A stretch of DNA of 64,000 nucleotides from Phyllobacterium zundukense (GTDB taxonomy: Bacteria > Pseudomonadota > Alphaproteobacteria > Rhizobiales > Rhizobiaceae), in NCBI RefSeq assembly GCF_002764115.1, contig NZ_CP017941.1, positions 558,001-622,000 on the forward strand. Direction: 5' to 3'. This document shows, one piece after another, positions 1 to 7,736 of this stretch; position 1 is the stretch's first letter; every line of letters begins with the position of its first letter. The position numbers and the translations under genes were made by a program. The notes beneath the pieces were generated by a model. That model did no database searches. It saw nothing but the letters and a program-made list of their open reading frames with translations, and had not been told where the DNA came from.

Positions 1-1
1 G

Positions 2-688
2 ACTTCGCGTAAGTATATCATCGACCGCGAAATGGCCAAGCTCGTTGGCGAGAAGGGCGAGATAGAGGCCAATATCGCCCGGGCCAAGGCTCGCATGAGC
101 GAAATCCAGATACAGATCATAGCTGTCGATGAAACTGCACGCACCGAGGCGCAGCGCGAGTTGAGTTCGATCGAACCGAAGCTGTCCGAATTGCGCGAGC
201 GCCGCGTAGCGATCGAAGACCGTCTGTCGCGGACCGATATCCGCGCTCCGCTTTCCGGCACCGTGAATGAGCTCTCGGTCCACACGATTGGGGGCGTAAT
301 TACGCCGGCTGAAAAGCTGGTGACACTTGTACCTGCGGATGCGGCGCTGAAGATAGAGGCGAAACTGTCACCGACCGATATCGACCAGGTATTTGTCGGT
401 CAGCCGTCAAAGCTGCGCTTTTCCGCATTCAACCAGCGCACTACGCCTGAATTGCATGGACGCATCGCCTATGTCTCGGCGGCGACAAGCAGCGATCCCG
501 CCACCGGTCAGGTATATTATCTGGCAGACGTAGTTGTTCCTGCCGAGGAGCTCGAAAAGCTTGGAGATAACAGACTGCTGCCAGGCATGCCTGTGGAAGT
601 CTTCATTTCAACAGAAGAGCGCACCGCAATGTCGTTCCTCGCCAAACCACTTGCAGACCAATTCAGTCGTGCATTTCGAGAGCAATAG
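2..688 (+). CDS. HlyD-family type I secretion periplasmic adaptor, 5' truncated
   Basis: C-terminal part of a membrane-fusion protein that would link an inner-membrane ABC exporter to a TolC-type channel. The frame is open to the window edge, so the N-terminus and transmembrane anchor lie outside; the first visible ATG (base 32) is internal. A coiled-coil stretch (Glu/Arg-rich, including ELSSIEPKLSELRERR) leads into the lipoyl-like segment DIRAPLSGTVNELSV and a beta-barrel with GGVITPAEKLVTLVP, then the closing LLPGMPVEVFI motif typical of HlyD/PrsE proteins. The partner ABC ATPase is presumably upstream. The family is clear; the substrate cannot be told. Confidence 0.85.
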   Translation, partial: TSRKYIIDREMAKLVGEKGEIEANIARAKARMSEIQIQIIAVDETARTEAQRELSSIEPKLSELRERRVAIEDRLSRTDIRAPLSGTVNELSVHTIGGVITPAEKLVTLVPADAALKIEAKLSPTDIDQVFVGQPSKLRFSAFNQRTTPELHGRIAYVSAATSSDPATGQVYYLADVVVPAEELEKLGDNRLLPGMPVEVFISTEERTAMSFLAKPLADQFSRAFREQ

Positions 689-820
689 GCGGCTGGAATA
701 AGCCAGACCAACGGGCCAAGATTCGTCTGGGCCTACCCTCATTGTGCCGCATTCAGTGGGGCTGCGGCTCCGGCTCCATCAAGGCGGTCGTTGTCGCGAA
801 GCCCGGTCTGTCAGAGAACG

Positions 821-1160
821 TCAAGCCGACGCTTTACGAATAGTGCGCATCACCATTTCGTAGTGCGTGTTCACATAGATCTTAAGTTCCGGCAGAGTTG
901 AATCGCCTCCCAGGAGCATATCGATTGCGTAGGTCAGTGCCGGGCTGATCAGAATTTGACTGATATGGTCGTCGGCCCAGATTTCAAATACGCCCTCACG
1001 AACGCCTTTCTGAAGAATGCATTGCGGAACAGATCGGTGAAGAACTTGTAGCCCTCGTTATCTCCGCATTGAGCAAAGGCGGTCGCTATTAGCCGGATCA
1101 GTTCGCCACAAGCTGAAAAAGCCCAATTCAGAGAATGGCGGATTTCTGCGGGTTACAACG
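821..1160 (-). pseudogene. TetR-family regulator remnant (C-terminal half, frameshifted)
   Basis: Read on the minus strand, two frames join to give the ligand-binding half of a TetR/AcrR protein. The first part runs ELIRLIATAFAQCG then NEGYKFFTDLFRN. After a frame change near 1010-1025 it continues GVREGVFEIWADDHISQIL and ends TIRKASA before a TGA at 821-823. The N-terminal helix-turn-helix half is missing and a stop lies just upstream, so it cannot be a working regulator. It is probably the decayed regulator of a neighbouring transport gene. The call rests on the coherent protein sequence across the frameshift. Confidence 0.55.
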
Positions 1161-1425
1161 GATCGCTTTTTTTGTGGTGAATTGGGTGGAATATTCCAAT
1201 TTCTTTCCATAGTTAAAAGCTAAACTATTGAATTATCAGTGGCATCCCCGATGTGATTTAAAACACGACCTACGGTTTCGGAGGGCAGAACTCTATCCAG
1301 CTTGTTGCGGAGGCATATGATGTGGCGATTTGGCTGTTCGAAGCGTTTCTGGCTCCCGCTTCTCTCCACTCACAGGACGTTCCTCGCTCAGGGATTTGTC
1401 AAGCGTTGGCAACCGGTCGTTATCG
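1161..1425. other. Intergenic stretch without a supported gene
   Basis: Between the TetR remnant and the end of the next minus-strand gene I see no open frame with family-like content. A plus-strand ORF beginning at 1330 runs antisense into the regulator gene and is rejected. The stretch has an AT-rich patch around 1190-1265. Confidence 0.4.
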
Positions 1426-1779
1426 TTACAAGATCTCGTCCGATTTCAAGCGCTCGAAAAGGGTAGGGGCTATGTGAAAACGTCTTGCGGTACCCCGACC
1501 GAGCATATTCTTTTCGAGCGTTTCAGTGAGTATCTTCCTTTGAACCAGCTGATCGACTGTTTCGGCCACGCCCGTTCGCGTCAGGCCGGTTTCCTCAACA
1601 ATATTGGTGAGCGTCAGCGGCACCTGCCCAATGTGCATGTGATAGAGAATGCTTATCATCCCAACCTGCTTCAATCTAGATTGGGCGGTCTCACCGTCCC
1701 GCGGGTTGTCCATGATCAGACGCAGAACCAGCGCAGAAAAAGCGAGATTTTTCCATTGAGACGCAAGGGGGCTTGGCAT
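1426..1779 (-). CDS. Winged-helix (MarR-like) transcriptional regulator
   Basis: Small predicted DNA-binding protein of about 117 aa. The central segment LTLTNIVEETGLTRTGVAE followed by VDQLVQRKILTETLE reads as a winged helix-turn-helix, with a Gly/Arg wing (MLGRGTARRFHIAP) after it, as in MarR-type regulators. The start is uncertain: the frame can be extended to a TTG at 1887, but the first ATG (1779, MPSPLASQWKNL) is preferred. No target can be assigned; neighbours are decayed or toxin-antitoxin-like genes. Confidence 0.55.
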   Translation of the reverse strand: MPSPLASQWKNLAFSALVLRLIMDNPRDGETAQSRLKQVGMISILYHMHIGQVPLTLTNIVEETGLTRTGVAETVDQLVQRKILTETLEKNMLGRGTARRFHIAPTLFERLKSDEIL

Positions 1780-1948
1780 AGCATTAACTGCCCTATATAA
1801 GTGAGTTAAATTATTGGTTCGCGTTATATCCCATAGCACTGGATCGGGAGAAACGAAATGAGTTTCGCATCCATCACTTGCGGTCAATCGCTTCTTCTTA
1901 TGTCTTGTACGGCCTGACGCGGCGAAGTTGACTTATGCCTCTCGGACA

Positions 1949-2592
1949 TGCCGCCCGCCGAATAATAGTGCATGAAGAGAGCCCGATTAGATTCGTCCTT
2001 TGGCACTTCAGGGAGCTCACACAGATGACGAGTACGAAATTTGTTCTCTATAATCAACGCCTGGAAGGTACTTACGAGAACAAACTTGGCAATGCCATCG
2101 AGCATCACAGGTCAACGAGACGCAAAATTGACATCACGATCGACGCACTTCCAGATGACAGTATTTCTGAAAGCGAAATGCTATGGTTAGATGGCGATCT
2201 TGAGAATGCAGTAGAGGATGAGGAAAAGGCGCGGTTGGCATTTTTGAGTTATCCGGTTGAGAGTCTTGAGGATGTTAGGGCAAAAGCCAATCATGTTCGC
2301 TTACTCCTAGCGGAAGGCGACGAACTCGACAAAACTGAGCTGGAATTGTTGTTGCTTTCGATGGTCTGAAGTGAAGCTCATTGGGCTGAGCAGGAATTGG
2401 CGTGCTGGCCTTAACTGCCGACTGCGTCTTTCAGCTTCGCCAAATGCTCTCTGCAGATTGCCTCAACGAGTTCATGCAAGATTGCGGTCCGATTGCCAAG
2501 CCAGCGCAGGGCCTCTTCACTGATTTCATAGTGCTGCGAATAGCACGCTTTAACATAGGCTTCGTTTATTGTGTTGAACCACGCACGGTACA
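1949..2592. repeat. Duplicated block, copy A
   Basis: About 640 bp covering the 114-aa gene and the last 60 codons of a HEPN gene. It matches 3676-4307 closely, beginning with catgccgcccgcc in both copies and ending at the YRAWFNT codons of the minus-strand gene. The two copies lie in direct orientation and flank the AbiEi gene. Confidence 0.75.
2025..2369 (+). CDS. Hypothetical 114-aa acidic protein (duplicated family)
   Basis: Predicted soluble acidic protein beginning MTSTKFVLYNQRLEG and ending in a Glu/Leu-rich helix. It is not recognised. The ATG at 2025 is chosen over 1935 because a GGGAG lies about 10 bases upstream and the second, decayed copy (3751-4085) starts at the equivalent ATG. 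It lies convergent to the HEPN remnant on the opposite strand, the same arrangement as in the second copy, so the two genes appear to form a module. No domain or function can be assigned. Confidence 0.5.
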   Translation: MTSTKFVLYNQRLEGTYENKLGNAIEHHRSTRRKIDITIDALPDDSISESEMLWLDGDLENAVEDEEKARLAFLSYPVESLEDVRAKANHVRLLLAEGDELDKTELELLLLSMV

Positions 2593-2647
2593 TGCCGAAA
2601 CCCAGGCCACGCTTGATCACCTGCAGCACCTGTTGTGTACCGTTCAT
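2411..2647 (-). pseudogene. Hybrid AbiEii start / HEPN tail, truncated toxin remnant
   Basis: A 78-aa frame whose ATG (2645-2647) overlaps the TGA of the AbiEi gene, the usual AbiEi-AbiEii arrangement. Only about 18 residues follow (MNGTQQVLQVIKRGLGFG) before the sequence becomes nearly identical to the last 60 residues of the MNT-HEPN protein at 4126-5040, from YRAWFNT to KLKDAV. The nucleotidyltransferase domain expected in AbiEii is absent. The HEPN-type R-x4-H (RTAILH) is retained. It looks like a recombination product and is probably not a working toxin, although the retained HEPN motif means activity cannot be excluded. Confidence 0.65.
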
Positions 2648-3495
2648 TGACCGGCACAGAGTTCCTCCGGCACGGTGATCAGGTAGGTAGGGTCGAGGCG
2701 GCCGCCCGGCACAAGCATTCGTTTTCCTGTTCCGAAATTGATGACGTCTTTGTCGAGATGCTTGCGCCACGCATGATTGTAGCGGTCGGCAAAGAAGAAG
2801 AACAGGCGTTTGACCTTGATGCTCTTGCAATCAATCAGCAGCTTTTGCAGCTTGCGGGGACTGAGGGTGGTCAGTCCCTCTATGATCTTGTCGGCCTGGT
2901 CGAAACTCTCATGGGCGGGCAGCCCGTCCAGCATTTCAAGGATGGCGCGTTCGGGCGTCGAAAGTGTCAGCGGCCATTCCCATTGTCCCCACGGCATGAC
3001 CCGGAACGAACCACCGTGGAGATTGTCGGCGCTGGCATGTCTGGCATCCTTCAAGTTCCATCCGAGACTGGTGAGCCCGAACGTTATCGGGTCGTTGCGG
3101 AACAAGGCCGCGCTGTTGTGATAAACGAAGCTGATCTGCAGGGGCAGCTTGTTCAGCCAGTTGGGCGCTTCCTCGGGACCGTAGAGATGAACCTCTTTTT
3201 CTTCCCGTCTGAGGTAGTGCGAGAAGCCGTGAAGCGACAGCGCCGTGCCGCCGCCCACGAGAAGAGGTTTCATGAGAAGGGTCTGTAGTGATATGACGAC
3301 ATGCTCCCACAGGAGTTTGCCGCCGGGTTTCCGGTACACGCCATGTGCCTCGCGTTCCAGCCACCCGTTCATTACGTATTTCCGGCAAAGCTGCGGGGAA
3401 TATCCGCGCTCTTTCAGCCACGCGGCATCTACGACCAGCCCTTCCGGGAGTTCGCGCTGCAGATAGTTTAGCTTTCCAGGAGATTCTTTACTCAT
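2644..3495 (-). CDS. AbiEi-family antitoxin (type IV toxin-antitoxin system)
   Basis: 283-aa protein resembling AbiEi antitoxins, which act as transcriptional repressors of the abiE operon and counter the AbiEii nucleotidyltransferase toxin. The N-terminal winged-helix part (LKERGYSPQLCRKYVMNGWL, then EAHGVYRKPGG) is followed by the family's GGGTALSLHGFSHYL segment and STPERAILEMLDGLP. The length is normal. The cognate toxin downstream is reduced to a hybrid remnant, so this is an orphan. A strong promoter sits so close to the ATG that the transcript may be leaderless. Confidence 0.8.
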   Translation of the reverse strand: MSKESPGKLNYLQRELPEGLVVDAAWLKERGYSPQLCRKYVMNGWLEREAHGVYRKPGGKLLWEHVVISLQTLLMKPLLVGGGTALSLHGFSHYLRREEKEVHLYGPEEAPNWLNKLPLQISFVYHNSAALFRNDPITFGLTSLGWNLKDARHASADNLHGGSFRVMPWGQWEWPLTLSTPERAILEMLDGLPAHESFDQADKIIEGLTTLSPRKLQKLLIDCKSIKVKRLFFFFADRYNHAWRKHLDKDVINFGTGKRMLVPGGRLDPTYLITVPEELCAGQ

Positions 3496-3502
3496 GGTTT
3501 AT

Positions 3503-3531
3503 ATTATATGGCTTTTCCAAACCAAAATCAA
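3503..3531 (-). promoter_or_regulatory. Consensus sigma-70-like promoter for abiEi
   Basis: On the minus strand TTGATT (-35, 3526-3531) and TATAAT (-10, 3503-3508) are separated by exactly 17 bases. The -10 ends only 7 bases before the ATG at 3495 and there is no Shine-Dalgarno sequence, so the transcript is likely leaderless or nearly so. Confidence 0.65.
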
Positions 3532-3675
3532 GTTTGCGTTTTACCGCTTTTATAAACCCAAAGGGTACAAAATCAGAGATTCGCAAACCGCCGAGCCGTA
3601 AGACCATCGGATTTAAAATCAAACATAGTCAGCCAGCAGCTTGAGAAAGGCTTCCAGGGGGAAAAAATCAGTACA

Positions 3676-4307
3676 CATGCCGCCCGCCAAATAATAGTGC
3701 ATGAAGAGAGCCAGATTAGATTCGTCCTTTGGCACTTCAGGGAGCTCATACAGATGACGAGTACGAAATTTGTTCTCTAAATCAACGCCTGGAAGGCATT
3801 TACAGGAATGAACTTCGCAATGCCATTGAGCATCACAGATCAACGGAAAATTGACAGAACGATCGACGCGCTTCCAGACCGCACTATTTCTGGAAGGGAA
3901 GTGGAATGGTTAGATGGCGGTCTTGAGAAGGCCGTTGAGCACAAAGAAAAAGCACGGTTGGCATTTTTGAGTTATCCGATCGAGAGCCTTGTGGATGCTC
4001 GGGCAAAAGCCAATCACGCTCGCTGGCCAAAGGTGATGAACTGGATAAAACCGCACTGGAATTACTGTTGCTTTCGATGATCTGACGTGAAGCTCGTTAG
4101 GCTGAGCATGAAACTGGCGTGGTGCCTAATTGCCGACTGCGTCTTTCAATTTTGCCAAATACTCTCTGCAGATTGCCTCAACGAGTTCATGCAAGATTGC
4201 GGTCCGATCGCCAATCCAGCGTAGGGCCTCTTCACTGATTTCATAGTGTTCTGAATAACGCGCTTTCACATAGGCTTCGTTGACCGTGTTGAACCACGCA
4301 CGGTAAC
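3676..4307. repeat. Duplicated block, copy B
   Basis: Second copy of the block at 1949-2592, in the same orientation. It carries a decayed version of the 114-aa gene and the intact 3' end of the MNT-HEPN gene. Small indels and substitutions separate the copies, so the duplication is not recent. Confidence 0.75.
3751..4085 (+). pseudogene. Decayed second copy of the 114-aa hypothetical gene
   Basis: Homologous along its length to 2025-2369, starting at the equivalent ATG (MTSTKFVL) but losing frame at codon 9, where tttgttctctataat in copy A is tttgttctctaaat here. The recognisable middle (KIDRTIDALPDRTISGREVE, then EKARLAFLSYPIESL) is in a later frame, and a further indel removes the LLLAEGDELD segment. 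Not expected to give the full protein. Confidence 0.7.
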
Positions 4308-5040
4308 GCTGCTGATCGCGCGGCCAGGCCTCCGCTAAGCGGCGGTCGCGGCCTTCGGCCAAGGTCCGTAGGAAATTCAAGTTGTGGGATGGAGGACCAT
4401 AGTTTGTCAGGGTCAAGAGCAACGCAGAATAGGCATGTTCGACAGACTGATGCAGGAGGAAGGCCGCCTCGTTCTTGCGTGTCTTACTCAAAGCATAACT
4501 GGACGTATCGAGAAACCCCATCGATGCGGGAAACCGAGTTGCGAAATGTTCGTTTGCCACTTTGTATTCATCCGCCGCCGTCATCGGTCTCGGTTCTGCT
4601 AGGGGTTCATCATCCAGTTCATAAAGAACAATGCCTTCGCGGCGGATGTCGGAGAAGAAATATTGACCTTCCCTCAGGGCAGTGTTCACCTCACGGCGCG
4701 AGTGAACAATGAAGCCAACCTGGGTCTTTACGCCCCGATCGTGCAGAAGTCTGTCGGCTGCCTTATACCAATAGGTGGCAAAGTCGGTGAGCTTCCGGTT
4801 GTTGACGACAACCAGCAGATCGTAGTCCGAGCGATAGCCTTTCATGGTGTGGGGTTCGTCCACCCAGTCGTTGCGGGCGTAGGAACCAAACAGAATGACT
4901 TTGAGGATGCGGCCTTTCTTTTTGAAATCGGCGGTTGCATCTTTCAACGCATCGTCGAATTCCTCAAGCAGGATTTCGACGATGCGGGCAAGTTCGCGCT
5001 GTTTGCGTTCAGGCAGATGATCAATACTGGATTTCATCAT
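4126..5040 (-). CDS. Nucleotidyltransferase (MNT)-HEPN fusion protein
   Basis: 304-aa protein with an N-terminal polymerase-beta-like nucleotidyltransferase domain (VILFGSYARNDWVDEP at about 50, then SDYDLLVVV; the GS and DxD residues are present) and a C-terminal HEPN domain with R-x4-H (RTAILHELVE). MNT and HEPN proteins usually act as a toxin-antitoxin pair in which the MNT part AMPylates and silences the HEPN RNase; here both are in one chain. Its 3' 180 bp are duplicated in the hybrid remnant at 2411-2647. It has no obvious operon partner. The domain calls are firm; the defence or toxin role is inferred. Confidence 0.75.
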   Translation of the reverse strand: MMKSSIDHLPERKQRELARIVEILLEEFDDALKDATADFKKKGRILKVILFGSYARNDWVDEPHTMKGYRSDYDLLVVVNNRKLTDFATYWYKAADRLLHDRGVKTQVGFIVHSRREVNTALREGQYFFSDIRREGIVLYELDDEPLAEPRPMTAADEYKVANEHFATRFPASMGFLDTSSYALSKTRKNEAAFLLHQSVEHAYSALLLTLTNYGPPSHNLNFLRTLAEGRDRRLAEAWPRDQQRYRAWFNTVNEAYVKARYSEHYEISEEALRWIGDRTAILHELVEAICREYLAKLKDAVGN

Positions 5041-5208
5041 GGGGGAGGCGTCTCCTTACCGAATTCTCCGTACCCGAGGAGAGCCAGACACAACTCCGGT
5101 CTGTCACGTTTACAGCTCTGGATCAAGAGGATCGCCAACGCTGATGTCTGCATAACATGTGCCGCCAATTTCGGGCGCAACGACCTGAAATTCCTGACCT
5201 GCTGACGG

Positions 5209-5748
5209 TCAATGGTTTAGATTGAACCAATAGCGTTGTTTGACGCCTTGATCGTTCTTTAAATCAAAGAAGTAAGGGTCGGCGCGGCGCTTCCGCGGAT
5301 GTGAAATGGTCTGCGTGCAACTGTTTTCCCCATCTCCGGCGGCGCGGCGGTACTGAACCTTTTTACCCAAATTCTTCAAAGCATTCCTGTCTTGGCAAAC
5401 ATTGAAGGTTTTTTCGCAACGGTTGGGTTCCGAGTGATTGCCTTCGTGTCCCAGGGCGGAATACGCCACTTTGAAGCCGGCAGGGCATTCTTCGTACTCT
5501 TCCCGACCGGGCTTGCCGGTTCCGGATCTGGGGCAGATCGGCCAGGAGAAGCCGGGCTTGGCCATCGCCGCGATCAGCTTGTACATTGGCGGTTTGCAGT
5601 AGGGAACACCGTGCCATGACGGATTCGACGATGCAGCACATAAGAGCACCTGACATCCCCAGGACGCATTGTCGGCTCGAGTCTCGGTCGGGGTAAGCCA
5701 GATAATGGCTGTCAGGGCGACCGCTGCAGCTATAAAATGCGATTTCAT
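5209..5748 (-). CDS. TrbM/KikA-like secreted Cys-rich protein
   Basis: 179-aa protein with a signal peptide (AAAVALTAIIWLTPTETRA) and many cysteines. The segment WGCQVLLCAASSNPSW, then CKPPMYKLIAAMAKPGFSWP and ICP, matches the TrbM/KikA pattern of conjugation-associated periplasmic proteins. It is the last gene of a six-gene operon of small secreted proteins. GAGGA lies 8 bases before the ATG. TrbM proteins accompany conjugative transfer genes; no other transfer gene is visible here, so the role is inferred from family resemblance only. Confidence 0.6.
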   Translation of the reverse strand: MKSHFIAAAVALTAIIWLTPTETRADNASWGCQVLLCAASSNPSWHGVPYCKPPMYKLIAAMAKPGFSWPICPRSGTGKPGREEYEECPAGFKVAYSALGHEGNHSEPNRCEKTFNVCQDRNALKNLGKKVQYRRAAGDGENSCTQTISHPRKRRADPYFFDLKNDQGVKQRYWFNLNH

Positions 5749-5785
5749 GCGGGTGTCCTCTCTCGGTTAGATTTGAGGCAGGCTC

Positions 5786-6124
5786 TCAGGGCGCGACCCA
5801 TTCATTGTTGATCTTGGCAAACTGTAGTTGCTTCGTTCTGATTTGACCGCCGTTGCCGCCATTGAATTCGGCAATACAGACGACGCCAGCTGCATTTGGG
5901 AATGGATTACATTGTCCTAGCTTCACGGTCGCGTTGGGCCAGAGAATCTTACCGGTCTCCGCAACCGAAACTTTCCGCATCGCTGCGGTAGCTTGCTCGT
6001 TTGTAGGCACATCCAATTGCGGAACAGCAGTGACGGATTCTACGGACATGCCGCGGACGCCATAACCGGCGCCGAAGCCAATACTTAGTGCGGCGATGGT
6101 GATGATGGTTTGTGAGCTGATCAT
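5786..6124 (-). CDS. Small exported protein of unknown function
   Basis: 112 aa with an N-terminal hydrophobic helix (IITIAALSIGFGAGYGVRG) that would export or anchor it. The rest is a short domain with two cysteines (GQCNPFPNAAGVVCIAEF) ending EWVAP. It begins 6 bases after the end of the upstream gene, in the same operon as the nuclease-like and TrbM-like genes. Not recognised. Confidence 0.55.
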   Translation of the reverse strand: MISSQTIITIAALSIGFGAGYGVRGMSVESVTAVPQLDVPTNEQATAAMRKVSVAETGKILWPNATVKLGQCNPFPNAAGVVCIAEFNGGNGGQIRTKQLQFAKINNEWVAP

Positions 6125-6130
6125 TTCCGA

Positions 6131-6472
6131 TTAATCCTCTGTTGTAAGGCCAAGTCGCTGGAGGATAACGCTCGGGTTTTTCTCGCAATCATTGCGCCAC
6201 GCCGGCTTGGTGGCGCATGCATGTGCGTAGTTGGCGATGGCCGATGATGACGCCTGCGGTAACAGCTTGTAGCCGAGGTGCATGTATTCTTGTTCACGGT
6301 CCGTAGCGCAGCCTCGACCAGCAGCACCACATTCTCCGGGATTGAGTTTCTGTGCCGGCTGCGCGGGTTGTTGCGCGCTATCGGTAGTGGGAATTTGTGC
6401 TGAAGTTGATGCGACGGCAGATAGTAAAGCCGTTGCAACAAGGGCAGTTGTAATGGTGAGGCGGTTCCTCAT
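6131..6472 (-). CDS. Small secreted Cys-containing protein
   Basis: 113 aa with a clear signal peptide (ITTALVATALLSAVASTSAQ), a Gln/Pro-rich linker and a domain with four cysteines (GECGAAGRGCATDREQEYM, then HACATKPAWRNDCEKNPS). The start at 6472 is supported by AGGAGAA 5 bases upstream and by an ATGA overlap with the preceding gene. It belongs to the six-gene secreted-protein operon. Function unknown. Confidence 0.6.
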   Translation of the reverse strand: MRNRLTITTALVATALLSAVASTSAQIPTTDSAQQPAQPAQKLNPGECGAAGRGCATDREQEYMHLGYKLLPQASSSAIANYAHACATKPAWRNDCEKNPSVILQRLGLTTED

Positions 6473-7119
6473 CGTAAGTTCTCCTGGCGTGATATCTTTT
6501 CCTGCCCTGCAACGCTGCGCAAGACAGGAGGTAAGGGGAGGGGAGGCAGCGTTGCCCCGCCATCGCCGAGCGATTTCAACGCCCGCGGCTTTGATGTCTG
6601 ATAGCGATACTGCCACGGCGGCAGGAGACCCTGAGCGGACCACACGCCAAAACCCAAACCTCGCGCTTTGCGTTCAAGGTCAAAATAAGCCGGGACCTGT
6701 GGCTCATGCGGATAATTGTAAGCATACCCAATGCCATTGGAAATCGCAGCGGCGGCCAGGTTAACATCACCAACAAAGCAGTGAGCAATGATTACATTGT
6801 TGCCATCACGCTGAAGAGGGCGGCAATTTACATCGCGACGCAGCGTATGCAGGATCAGCCAAGATCTTGAAAGCTGACCGGCTGGCCATTCGATACCGTC
6901 GCTGCTGGCGGTCTGTTCGATTTCTGGCGCTTCGTAGCCGGCCAGCCGAACTGTTTCCTTTTGTTCGGCAAAGGCGAGCGACTTCCCGTCGATTACGCGC
7001 ACGCGGCCATACATCTGTCCTGGTAAAGGTTTGGCCTTACTCGAATCTTGCGCCTGGGCTGGTTGGTTAGTTCCGGTCAGAAGCGCCGTGAGAATGATCG
7101 CGATCCGGAATTGGGTCAT
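6469..7119 (-). CDS. Secreted thermonuclease (SNase)-like protein
   Basis: 216-aa exported protein with a staphylococcal-nuclease-like OB fold. YGRVRVIDGKSLAF, then ETVRLAGYEAPEIEQ corresponds to the family's VIDGDTL / VRLxGIDxPE motifs, with Asp-to-Lys and Ile-Asp-to-Tyr-Glu changes. The second half ends KARGLGFGVWS, like the EAKAAKRGIW end of SNases. A signal peptide follows MTQFRIAIILTALLTG. The ATG at 7119 overlaps the TGA of the upstream gene. The altered catalytic loop leaves true nuclease activity uncertain. It is one of three related neighbours. Confidence 0.65.
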   Translation of the reverse strand: MTQFRIAIILTALLTGTNQPAQAQDSSKAKPLPGQMYGRVRVIDGKSLAFAEQKETVRLAGYEAPEIEQTASSDGIEWPAGQLSRSWLILHTLRRDVNCRPLQRDGNNVIIAHCFVGDVNLAAAAISNGIGYAYNYPHEPQVPAYFDLERKARGLGFGVWSAQGLLPPWQYRYQTSKPRALKSLGDGGATLPPLPLPPVLRSVAGQEKISRQENLR

Positions 7120-7733
7120 TGTTGACCTACTGATTTTTGCAGATACAAGACCCCCAGTGGGTGAGGCATGTCTGAAAAAGCCCAAAGCCCAGCACGCGTT
7201 TCACGTGCGGTTTCTTCAGCAGTCCGATAGGCGGGTACGACTAGCGTTCCATTGCTGGCGACAGCCGCAAAACCCCATCCTTGAGCAATCATATACGTTG
7301 CAAGGTCATATCCGCGATTGCCCGCCGTAGTCTGACAAATAACGACATCGTTGTGCTCATCGAGAGACCGTATGCTCGTACAGACGGGCTTTGTATCCCT
7401 GATCAGCGCTTGAGCCATGATTAGATTGAGCTCGCCGCAATCGCGCTTCGGGCCCTGCGAAATGGTCACCTGTGTCCCGCGAATGCAGGATTGCAATCCG
7501 TATAGCCGATAGCGCTTGCCTTTAGACACCCATGTGTCGCCAGTTTCGAACGAGGCATCCTCCGGAAAAGAGGTGAAGTGGGAGGACACGGGTGCTCGCC
7601 GTGTCGAGAGTTTCGTACCCTGACCATCCTGCGCTTGAACCATCATGATCGGTGGTGGCGCTAGGATTGTACCTACGGCGATAATCATAGACCCAGCCAT
7701 TGTTAAACCAAAGATCATGGTGTTTATGCGCAT
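7116..7733 (-). CDS. Secreted SNase-fold protein, degenerate
   Basis: 205 aa with a signal peptide (FGLTMAGSMIIAVGTILAPP). The segments KRYRLYGLQSCIRG, RDCGELNLIMAQALI and ETARETRAGLWAF follow the layout of SNase-like proteins, but the catalytic Glu region (normally GIDxPE) reads GLQSCI, so it is likely inactive as a nuclease. It lies second in the operon, 3 bases after the preceding gene, and overlaps the next by ATGA. It may be a structural or inhibitory paralogue of its neighbours. Confidence 0.55.
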   Translation of the reverse strand: MRINTMIFGLTMAGSMIIAVGTILAPPPIMMVQAQDGQGTKLSTRRAPVSSHFTSFPEDASFETGDTWVSKGKRYRLYGLQSCIRGTQVTISQGPKRDCGELNLIMAQALIRDTKPVCTSIRSLDEHNDVVICQTTAGNRGYDLATYMIAQGWGFAAVASNGTLVVPAYRTAEETARETRAGLWAFSDMPHPLGVLYLQKSVGQQ

Positions 7734-7736
7734 TTC

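Noticed and set aside
1330-1800. Plus-strand 156-codon frame
   Set aside because: Antisense to the winged-helix regulator and lacking any family-like segment.
5392-5619. Plus-strand frame inside the TrbM-like gene
   Set aside because: Antisense to a signal-peptide-bearing Cys-rich protein with a supported ribosome site.
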